Assembly: GCA_012064415.1 (NCBI GenBank)
Contig: SSNU01000265.1
Location: forward strand, 299,701 to 363,700
Origin: Gyrodactylus bullatarudis
Lineage: Eukaryota > Platyhelminthes > Monogenea > Gyrodactylidea > Gyrodactylidae
Direction of reading: 5' to 3'
Length of the DNA stretch: 64,000 nucleotides
The position numbers were made by a program, and so were the translations under genes. The notes below the pieces were generated by a model. It was not told where the DNA came from and made no database searches. It saw nothing but the letters and a program-made list of their open reading frames with translations. This document shows, piece after piece, positions 24,401 through 36,400 of this stretch; positions within the stretch are counted from its first letter, which is position 1, and each line of letters opens with the position of its first letter.

Positions 24401-27400
24401 TCAAAATCGATAAAAATTCTGGGTTCATGAGTTGAAAAAGTGGAAATTTGGTACATTTTCGAAACTCGAAAAACGGGCTAATTTTGGTCAGATTGATATT
24501 TTTCAGAATTTTTTCGAATATCCACATCTTATTAGCTCATTCCATTTTAGAATTCAAAAAAATTATTTTTTCCTGTGAATCCGGAAAAAATTTCTAGTTT
24601 TTTGTAAAATAGTAAATTATCATCTTCATGTCAACTAGCTTTAGAACTGAAAAAAGAAGATTTCTTTTATTTTAGAAAACCCCACATTATTATCTTTTCT
24701 CCATAGAGAATCATTTAAAGAAAATATATCCCTAGGAACAGTAGAGAGACTTCTAGAGTGAGTAAAAACTGTTTTTGTTTTAATGGATAGAAAAAGCATT
24801 CACTTTTTCTTTAGTCCGCTGTACTTATAGAACTGCTAGATTTATTCTTTCAAATTTTTGTTGAATTTCAAAAAAACTATATTAATGTATTTCACTACTT
24901 CTATTGTTATCATTTCTTTTTCCTTTAGAAATTTTTTATTTTCCCTTAGCTATGCAGCAAAGTAGCTAATCTCTCTTAATCATAGCTGGAAAGTGCAAAA
25001 TTATTTTTTAAAAGTGGCACAATCTTTTTTTGATGATATTCCTTAAAAATTGCTAGCCCTTTATCAATGTACTTTATTTTGAGCCAATCAGATTCGAGAT
25101 TGGGTGGGCTTCAAAGAAAGTTAATGACGAATAAACACTCATCTTGTATTCAGATTACTAAAATGTCAACAAGATTATGAATCAATGAATAGTAATTTAG
25201 GGGCTTGTGTGTTCAATTAAAAACAAAACAGTTGCGTAAAATGCAGTTTCCTCGATGATAATTATAATTATAATCAAAGCATTTTTTGGATAAAAATGCC
25301 AAATTTTTATTATTACAGTAAATTTTTTAACAATTTATCATTCGTAATATTTCCCTGAGGCTTTTTACTGCACTAACTAAAAGTATGAATAAGGATTACA
25401 AAATAATCAATTCGATTTGCTCAATAAAGTTTAAATTTGTCTAAACCAGTTTTTCAATATTCCCAACAGCAGATGACCAAGCAAATGGCCTAGTCTATAG
25501 AACAGTGGTTAATGGGAGAGATCATGAATCTTATGTTTATCTTTCAAGAATTATTTAGTTAGTCAATAGCTTAGCTATCAGAAACTTGTTATATAATCAT
25601 GTAGATTATTGATAGTTTCTGTGTTCTATAAAATTTGGTGTGAATTCCCTTAGAAATAGTAGTTATTTTATTATCTAACTTTTAGCTAGTATATAAACAG
25701 CCAGTTAATTTTGCAATTTTTCCATTGAATCAGTAGTAGACCTAAAACTGCTCGATGCGTAGACTAGGATTTATGGTTTTTACGTGAAATCTTTTAAATT
25801 TTAATTTAGGAATGTTGTGTGATTATTCTGATTTAACTTCATGATTTTAGATTACAGTAAAAATATTTCTATTGAAACATCTTATTTTTATTGAAACACG
25901 AATATTTACCCCCTAATTAAGTATTATTTATCTCGATCTATCTAAATGTATAGAAATCTTTAATGAAATAAGAAGATGCCAGATTATTTCACAAATAAAG
26001 ATCTCTATTTCGGGCATACTCATCAATTGTAAATCTTGACCAATAACATCACCTTTTTTCTTTCTTGTAAAACCAGTATTTATATGGCATGTATCGCACT
26101 GACGAGTATGCCCGAAATAGAGATTTTTATTTGTGAAATAATCTGGCATCTTCTTATTTCATTAAATATACTTATGACATCGGTAGCTCAGCTCAAAACC
26201 AATGTTAAAGAACACCTTGCTGCATTCTGATTGGTCGAGATAAATAATACTTAATTAGGGGGTAAATATTCGTGTTTCAATAAAAATAAGATGTTTCAAT
26301 AGAAATATTTTTACTGTAATTGTTTTATCATTTTAAACAAACCTGAAATTTGAAAAAAAAAATCTATACTTGAATTAATTCTATAAGCTACGAAAATATT
26401 TCACTTCTCTGAAACAAAAAATATAATTTTGAACCAAGTAGTTCTTCAGGGAGCAGTTCGGTATAGATTGATTATAACGTTGTTCGCTTGCTACCTGACT
26501 ATGTTGTCTTTTGTATTGGTCTTTCTGTAGAAAAAGAAAGGGGAGAGAAAGGTGTAGTATTTCTTAAAGAATAAGGATTATAAAAATTACAGTGATTGTT
26601 ATTGTAATCAGAATTATTAGAGTAATAACTCTGATAATATGTAATTCATCACTTGAAGGAAAACTAAAATTAAGATTAGAATAAAAAACATTTAGATTAC
26701 CCTGATAAAAATAGTTAGGACTCACACAATATTTCGAATACATGTCGTATTCTTCTTCTGGCGTGAAATTTTTCAAAAAACCAATCAGATTTCTCCTCAA
26801 CTTTAATTAATCAATTCTAACCAACGATTTCCAAGATTCATATCCGTCTTATTACTATTAAAAACCTCGATTAGTTTATAGAAAGAAAAATATTTTTAGG
26901 ATAAAATGAAGCGTTATAAAAATTGATATCAAAATAAATTGAAAAAATGAGGTTTTCGATAATAATAATAATTACTGACAGGAAAAGTTGTGAAAAAATG
27001 AAGAGAAAACGACGTAAGGACAGTGGACAGCAGAAAATTGATCAGTTTATGAAAAGGCAGAAATAATTAGTTGTGAGTAGAGTCTTTCACGTTGATAACT
27101 CCCTTTCTTTGCCCCTCCCCTAGTGAGGGCTAAAATGCAATCACGAAATGGACTAATGGAAGCCAGGGAATATTTTGCATTATAATAGTATTTAAATATT
27201 ACCGGGGTAGAGTCTGAAGATAAATATAACGTTTATCACTCATATATGCGCTAGTTTTCTCTAACCTTCCTTATGAGCCAAACGAAAAATATTTTTAGGA
27301 TAAAATGAAGCTTTATAAAAATTGATATCAAAATAAACTGAAAAAATGAGGTCTTCAATAAATAATCAATAAATAATATATTTTATTCGCTAATTGATTT

Positions 27401-30400
27401 AGAAGCGAGTTCACACAAGTTCGGGTGAATGATGCTTATTTTAGGCTTAAACTGTTTTAATATTTTTAGAATATTTGAAACAGGTTCTTTATTTTTTTCT
27501 TTAAAGCGATTCCCTAATTCTGATTCTCTAATCCAAAATATTCTGTAAGCAAAATCTTCTAATTGCATTACGGGTCAAACAAATGCGTAATCCAATCTTT
27601 TTCCGCTCGCTAGAATAAGTCCAATGTATAAACTTTCCATTTCCTATAGCAGCGCTTTACCTTAGACTATATTTAGATGTTAGTTTTAGATAATGTTACT
27701 AATTAGTTATTCATTCCTTGAACTAGATTTGGTTTTATTTTAATCGAAATTATCTTTTACTGTCAGTTGGATCATTTTGAATGTTTTCTCAGATCTTTAC
27801 CTAAAATTTTAAGAATTTAATCCCTAATATTTCATTTCTATCACATATCCTTTTATCAACTCAAGGTTCAGAGAATAATTCATTGCCTGAACTATATCTG
27901 CTAAAGCTTTGGATCGAAAAATGACCCAATATATGATCGATAACTTCTGTACTGAAAATAATTGCATCAAAATACCGTTAGATTCGTGATTAGCTTATTA
28001 AAGAACGAATGCAAATCACGAAAAGATTTTAGGGGTTTGAGTAAATTCCAATCTTGTTAAAATTCAAAACTTAATGATATCCTTTAGCCTGAAACAGAAA
28101 ATTAGCCAAATTAAAAAAAATTCTAGTCAAAATTCTAAAGAAAAAGTTTTTACTTGTGCCAAATTCAAATGGTGTTTACTCATCGAAAAGAAATAGATGT
28201 AGTTTAATGTGAGTATAGCCACTGAATACATATTTACACTCGGGCTTATTTGGTACATTAATTGATCCATCTTTTCTTTTTTAAATAAGAGATTGGATTA
28301 AAACCAATATTTAGTTTATCAGTTCAAGCAGAAATAACCTTTCTCATTCATTCATTTGTTTGCTGAGAAAGAAGAGCTCATCAAAATTCAGCTTGATTTA
28401 AAGGTTTTATTCTTTAGAGAATCTTCTTCGGCTCATATCCACATATAACTCTTAGCTTTTAGATGTTTCATTTAGATTTTTTGTGTTAATACATTGAGTT
28501 AACCTCTCAAGGTGAGTTTCTTATCGTTTAGAACTGAAATTAGCTTATTTCCCATCACTGTACCAACAAGGCGTAAATATAGTGGTCGACAAAAAAAAGT
28601 ATCCAGTCTAAATTCATATTAACTTATATATATGAACTCCTAATAAAAGAAACTATACATCATTCGATAGAGAAAAAAAAGTTCTATCCGTGTATGAACT
28701 CTGTTGTATTTTAAATTCATTCATAGACTTTAAAATTCCGTTTTACTAGTTTCCATTGAATTGAAAAACGACAAATCAAAAGTATCCATTTTTATTTTGT
28801 AAAATCTCCGTTGTTTTGAACAACACTCAGACATCTTTTAGGCATGGAGTAGTAAAGACCTTCAACTGTGTCTTTGTCTATAGATATCCATTCCTTGATT
28901 ATGGTTTCTGTCAAATCTTTCTTATTTAAAAATATTTTCCCGTTCGCATAAACTTTTCGAGTTAAAATTCCCCAAAGGTTCTCGATTGGGTTCAAATCCG
29001 GGCTGCGTGAAGGCCAAGATAATAAATCAATATTGTTATCTGAAAACCACTTTTTAGTCGAAGCAGATCGATGGCAAGGCGCATTATCTTGTTGAAAAAC
29101 TAGCATCTCTTTTTCGATTTCCTTCTTAAACGGTAAAAGTTGATCTTCAAGTAACTTTTGGTAAGAATTTGAATTCAATTTTTCGTCTATTACAACCAAG
29201 TTGCCGGTATTTTTCGATGTAATAAAAGCCCAAACCATGATACTGCCACCTCCGAACCCACGCTTGATACGTGTCGGCTTAGGCAATGATTTATCTATCC
29301 AGCAAGAAGTGAGACCATCTGGACCATCCAAATTGAATTTTTTCTCATCTGAGAAGATAATCTTTGACCATTCCTGGTTTTCAATTATTCTTTTTGATGT
29401 CCAGTCTTTTCTAGCTATCTTGTCTTGTTCACTCAGGTTAGGAATGTTTCTAGGTCTTCCCCAAAAGATTTCAGGAATTTTTTTCAGATAACGCTGTATT
29501 GTCCTTGTGCTAACTGACAAATTGAGCTCAGATTTTATTTGCAAGGCAGAAAATCTTTTCTTAGTGGCAAGAAATTTTATTTTTTTCCCTTGTAGATTAG
29601 ATATTGAAATCTTCCGACCTTGTTTTTTCTTATTTTTTGGGGGGGATTTCGGATTGAGTAATGAGCATATTGAGCGATGGGTACATCCAATTTTCTTGGC
29701 AGCTTGTCGCATGCTCATACCGTTCTTTAGCAAGTTTAGAGCGAGAATTTTGTTCTCTGTACTCAACTTCGAGTATTTCGACTTAAGACCAGTAATTGAC
29801 ATTTTTTCAGCAATTTTTTTCGTTTTTTATCTGAAAAGAGCTAAAAGAGAATATTGCAAATAATCTTCTTATTGATAAATTATTTTGAACAGACAGAATA
29901 TTAGCTGTAAAATGAATACTTTTGATTTGTCGTTTTTCAATTCAATGGAAACTAGTAAAACGGAATTTTAAAGTCTATGAATGAATTTAAAATACAACAG
30001 AGTTCATACACGGATAGAACTTTTTTTTCTCTATCGAATGATGTATAGTTTCTTTTATTAGGAGTTCATATATATAAGTTAATATGAATTTAGACTGGAT
30101 ACTTTTTTTTTGTCGACCACTATAGATTTCTTTTGATACTTACGTCCTTCCATTAAAAATGTAGAAATCAAGAAATCATTCATTCATACCTACTACTATC
30201 AAGAGTAATTCAATGAATTATTATTATTCTATAAATTTTAGATTGAAAGTTGTGAACTTATGATGGACAAGGCAACGAACCGGCATCGAGGTAAGAAATT
30301 CTTCTCATTTCAATCATTATTCATTTTTTCTCTATTTTCTACTTGTTGAGATATATATCGATAGCTTTTATCAGACACATTTACTTCTGAATTCATAATA

Positions 30401-33400
30401 GCTCTCCTGAAATAAATGAATAAGAAGTTGAACCAGTAAACAGAAATTTTCAATAGTATTGACACACAGAATAGAAATAAACAAGGATAATTCACGAGAG
30501 AATCTTTTAAATGAGATGATGACCAATCAATCAAGATAAAAATAGAGAAATCGATTTTTCCTTGTAGAACTGATAAAAAATTATCAAAAAATACTCATAA
30601 AAATTCACGTAAATTCTCTTAAATTTCATAGACTCCACTTGAGTATACAGAAGAAAAAGATCAAATCACTTATTGAACATTTCTTTAAAGAACCATCAGG
30701 AGTATAGAAAGGCTATATAAGAAACAAACAAGAGAATTAAACAACGAAAAATTTTTTACTCTAATATTCAGAATTAAAAACGCCAAATTTTGAATGAATT
30801 TTTTCAGTGAATTTTACTACAAGAATGAACAATGTGTTTTTATGAATATCATATTGAAATCTGTAAATTAATAGAGTCTTTTGGTTGTAGTAAATCCTTC
30901 TGAATGAAACTAAATAACTTAATTTAATTGCCGGTACTATTCTACTTTGAGACTTACTCTAATTTTTTAATAAATTTCACCAATGATTTTAACTGTTCTA
31001 TTCAAACCGCTAAGAAAGTTTACTCAATACAGTAAATAAAATCAATGCAGTTCCGTACATCTTAGGAATCATCAGCAAACCCCCTGGGAATTAAATTTAA
31101 ATTCCTAAGTTTAGGTGTGAGAAAGAAAAATCATTTTTTAGCGTTTAAGAAGATTTTGAAACTTCACTTCAAACACTTTATAGTCAAATGATATTGTTGA
31201 TTAACTCTAGAAGATACAAAATTTACAGAAATTCTTGATACTTGTGAATGATTCATCTTATTGTTTCAATTGAATGAGCTATAGAATAAGAGCTAAAGGT
31301 ATCTTAGATTTGGGCATAATCTGCATTCATTAATTAAACTGAACTGAATATCTTACCATTACATAATGAAAAATGTAAATGTAAAGAATTTTAATTTATA
31401 CTGGATAGAAAAATCCATGCCTCGGATTTTGTTAATCATTCTAATGGGAAATGTATGTTATTATTTTGATGGTAAAATCTGGGATAATATTGAATGAGGA
31501 ACAGGTTACGAATAGAAAAAGAGATGACTCGATTGATGAAAAGTATCAAAATATTTTTTCCCTCCAGTGAATCATTCCCTAAAGAAGATGAATAAAATGT
31601 TTAATACTTTACTTTTCTAGTTATTTCTCATATAACAATTAATTTCATCACAAATAAAGTGACATTTTTATCGTAACTATCAATTCGGAATTCATAACTG
31701 GTTATTTTATCAAGAGAAAAATATGTTACAGTATGTTTATAAATAAACTAAAATATAAGTTTTGAGCCATTACGAAATTAGTTCATTATAGTAACATAAA
31801 AATATCTGGTTAGGTCTCAACAGCCTCTTATCGTGGTTAGATTAAATGATTTTCATTAAGTTATTAGAATTTTAATGAATTACAATGGTTAATGAATATT
31901 TTTCACTGTAAAATTGATTAAGAAAACTTCCTATTGGTGAAAAATCAAAAAATCCTCTTGATTTTTAAGAATAGAGAAGAAAAATTGAAAATCACTGAAA
32001 GTCTATTTTAACATTGATTATCTCTTGGATAATAAGTCGGCTTTCAAAACTGAATCCAGATTCGGAATTAGCGTAATTATTTTGGTTTATATATAAATCA
32101 TCTACTAATTCGTCTTTTACGTGTCATATTTATTTAGATAGCAGTGTGCTAGTCCTGAGTCAAATTTAAAGACATGTTATTCATTTCTCCACATTTGAAA
32201 GGAAAGCTATTTGATATTAATCTTTACAAAAATCTCAATTTTGCCCTCAAAAAACTGGAAATATAACGATGAGGGATTTAGAGTTAATTTTTTAGGTTCG
32301 TAAGGAAATCATATTTGCTAAATACGATCCTAAAAATATTTTTATTCCTTCTCACACACGAAATTAATAATAAAATTATTCATCAACAAGTCCCAAAAGT
32401 GATAATTTTCGGTTTTTTACTTCAACCCATAACAGCAGGCCTGTAAACTACAATTCGTAATTATTTTCAAAATTTTTGATTCCCGACTCAATCAAAAAAT
32501 AGCGTGGCACTCTCATCCGTAGAGCACTGCTCGTCTTTAAAAAACAAGCAAACTTAACATTTCAATCTGAATTCTAAATCCAAAATATACATTCAAGTTT
32601 ATCTATAAATCTTGAAAAGACTTTTGTGAGTTAAAAAAGACCAGAGATTAACAAAAATAGATCTGATCGGTCTCTTGTTTTTGTTCGCCACCTCATAGGT
32701 GAGTGCGTGCGTGATACTTCGGGTATTTCTCTGTATTACTCAGGATGTTGGTATTATCCGAGTACAATTAGTTATAGTCATTGGCTACCCAAAATCAGGA
32801 AACTACACTTGGTATTTTAGTCGATAATGGTAAAAATATCAGGATACTCTCTGAAACATAGATAATTACAGTCTTACATGCTGTGTGGACTTTCCTTTAA
32901 CATAACTATATTATTTCTAGGAAATTTTTCCATTTTTTCTGCCAAAATTATCCCTAGTACATTACTATTACTTTTTTCATTTCATTTAACAGTGTTTTTT
33001 TTCTTGCAAAATTCAGTATTCAGAACTTTAGTAGTAAAACGAAGGAGGAGGAGGAGAGATAATAATGATATTGGTGATCAGAAGAGAAAGAAAACTCTCT
33101 AAAGGAGAGCTCTCCATGGGAAATTTTTACCCAGTTGTTTTCCAATGACGACATGGCAAATAGAATAAAAATTATTATTATTATTTGTACAAATATTCAT
33201 CATCTATTTCTTCTTCTTTTCCTCCACTAATTTGAATGACAGGAATTCGAATGAAATGCAGTCTGGAAAAAATCAACATTTACAGAGAAAAATTTCGAAT
33301 AACATTTCTAAATGTCAAACCTTTCTATGCTTAATAGGTAACTCTATTTATTTTCATTGTATTGTAAGGCAATTAAAACTCTGGAATATACTAGAACTTT

Positions 33401-36400
33401 GTATTTTATCCCTGGAACAACGCGCTATAAAAGACAAGAAGGCTGCTCTGGTCTGAAAAACTGTAGCAAAATTCAACGATTCTCATGATGCTTGGTTATA
33501 AATGTTGCCGTAAATTTTGATACTCACGGAAAATTTCGTGAATTCTGAAACCATCTTCAGTCTTTATAAATCGTGAAGAACATTAAACTCGTTTATAGTG
33601 TACCAGCCATTAATCTCTCCATGCTTAGTTCGTATACGATAAAAGTTATCTTCATTTCTTTCTAACATAACGCCGATTACACAAGTTAGATGAAAAAGAA
33701 TTTGATAAATCCTATTCAACTATAAATCCCATCAATATTAATGAGCTTGGGGACACCTCAGTTTGAATTCTCTACTAGAGAATCTCTGATATTGTAGAAT
33801 AATATATTTTTCCAAATTTTTACGTGACCGGATAAAATCTTTTTATGACTAGAATCTAGACTAATTTCTTCCATTTAATCTTTCAGGTTTCGGATTCATT
33901 ACATTTCTAAGCGAAGAGATTGCTGAAAAGGTTTGCAAAATTCATTATCATGAGATAAACGGGAAAATGGTAGAAGCAAAAAAAGCTCTTCCAAAAGAAG
34001 TTATCACCATCAGTAATACAGCTCTTGCCAAGCGCCAACAACTCTTTCAGACTGCAATATGTTAGTTCATTCGAATGAACGAAAATTTTATTAATTTCCG
34101 TATTAAATCTTTATTTTAGCTCAATACTTTCCACCTTCAGTTAATATCAATGGTCTCCTAGCCAATACAGGCTCCCTAAAAAGAAACATAAACTCTCTAG
34201 TTACAACACCGAGCCTATCAGTTAACCCAACATCTCATCTTCATTCAGCATATCAGCCCCTTTTGAATAGCCTCAATCCCCAGTCTTCACAACAACATCA
34301 AGCATCATTACTCGGTCTTATGAACTTGAATAATCTGAATCAACAAAAGAATAAGCCCAAGTTGGTTGGTGGACCAGTTGGTTATCATACAACAGCAACA
34401 CCGAATAGCCTGATTAATAATTCGAATAATTCTGGTTACGGGATTGGTAATACACCAACATCGATTTCTTGTCAACAGAATATCATGAATGGTAAGCATT
34501 TTTTTCCCAGGAGAGGTAATTTTCATATTTTTTTCTTGGCAAACAAAGCATTTCAATAGGAATATTTTACCTCATGTCTTTGATATACCTATACACACTT
34601 TTATACAATGTGAGATTTTGGTTTAAATATCACCAGAAAATACAATTTCATATTAGAATAGTAGTAGTTAGACATGAATAAAACTGAGAAATTATCCAAG
34701 TTGGATTTTTTATATCTTGATCTAAAATACCAAGTCCAAATTTTACTTTCTCAATAAAGTGTTCCTTTGAGATTGCCCCTTTATAGCCTTTAGACTCTAT
34801 CCCAGTTATAAATAAAATGCAAATATTTTCAGCAGTTCAGCTTAAATTGGTTTAAAGATTTTTACATAAATATTTTTGTAAGTATTTTTAAAATTTATCA
34901 TTAAGTGAGCCTATAGCTTGTTGAAATAAAAAAATACTAATACTGAGTAGTTATGTATCTTCGATAAAGGATCAAGTTTCCACTTTTTCAACTTGATTTT
35001 CAATATTCTTGTTGAGTTTTGAGATTTGATGTAATTTAATACACAGATTTGAGATCAAAATCAGACAACGTTTTGCATGAAAAAAGGGGTTGAGGGTTTG
35101 ATTTCCCATATGAATGACTAATTTCTCTAAACTTCATTGAATCATTTAATCAATTCTTCCTTTCACTGCTTCTTATCGATTAACTCGGCTCTAGGTTGGC
35201 TTTCAAAAGAGTGTTAAGTCACATTTGAAAGTTTGTTTTCAAAATACAAAACTATAGTTGATGATAAACAAAAAGTTGAAAGAGGAAAAATCTGAAAATA
35301 TGTGTAATTTAACCCTGAATTCTTGATTACTGGAAACTTTTCAAGGAAAAAAAATGTATTGATAAACAACAAGATTTTATTATCCCTTATTTCAGTGAAA
35401 AAAACTATTCATAAACACAGAAAATCCTTCCAGTATAATTCACCTCAGTTAGATGCTAGAGAAAATTCGTCTATTTCAGAACATAGTGGAAAAATTTCAC
35501 CTTTTTGTTGTTTTTATTGTCAGAATCATTGTTTTTACAAACCTCTTCAATAAAATTGATTTGGTCTCCTCATTTTTAAAATATGAAATTTTCCTTTTTT
35601 ATTTTCAGGAGAAAATGGACTCTTAAAGGGGCCAACAAATCCCAGTTCCCTATCAATGCAACAACAGATGGCCCAACAAATGCTCATGTTAAATAGGCCT
35701 TCAAATCAGAATTATTTGAGTATGCCAGGAACAACATCAGATTTGTCTCAAATTAGTCTTTCATCACCCAACTCAAATCCTAATCAACAGATATTTCCCA
35801 CGAACCAATCACCAACAATGGATGTAAGTTGTGATTCTTTTCGGTAAACTTTATACACTGTTAGGAATTGCCAAGGCTCATTCAACGATCAAATTGATCT
35901 ACAGCTCCCACTTCAAGGACTACTGTATCTTAATTGAGGTAGATTTCTTTCCAACAAGTAGTGCTTAAATAGGGATAAAATTGAGTTGAAGTTGAGGACT
36001 TTCGAGATAAATAGGAGAATTTTCAACTTTAACTTTAAATAGCTAGAAGAGTCAATAGAAAAATTTCTTGTACTCACTTGTTAAGAATTTATTCCTAAAT
36101 AAGATGATGTCATTTCTGTCTTTCTATCTCGTTCATGTTTTCTTCTATTGAAAGGCAAAGCACTGCAAATCGGGTTTTCAGTTTTTTTTCCTAAATTTTT
36201 CAAATTGGCACCCAATTTTCAATGAATTCTTACTACTAATTATTCACTAGAATCTTAACCCCTTCGATCCCAGAGGTCGTATACGACCTCTAAAACAACA
36301 GTTTTAGGCGATCGCTGCATTTTAACGGGTTCTAATAACAATTTCAATTTTTAGTATTTAACTCAGCAAAACCTCTTGTTGAATGGATCAACTGACGCAT

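Larger units (their letters stand above)
17535..30241. other. Large intron of the Musashi-like gene, loaded with mobile elements
   Basis: The intron separates the first half of RRM2 from its middle exon. It contains the mariner MITE (19.6 kb), the Penelope-like element (21.2-22.9 kb), foldbacks (24.1 and 25.9 kb), duplicated retroelement 3' ends (27 kb) and an intact Tc1 (28.6-30.1 kb). Between these, 17.6-19.5, 20.1-21.1, 22.9-24.0, 24.7-25.8 and 27.4-28.5 kb show no supportable gene. Confidence 0.7.

Noticed and set aside
25928..26230. Overlapping frames on both strands sharing [17 protein letters not shown]
   Set aside because: They arise because the foldback arms are palindromic, not because of a duplicated gene.
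29201..29863. Plus-strand frames of 96 and 118 codons
   Set aside because: Antisense to the intact Tc1 transposase.
32497..32540. tRNA-like AGAGCACTGCTCG segment
   Set aside because: A short hairpin only; no full cloverleaf or B box.
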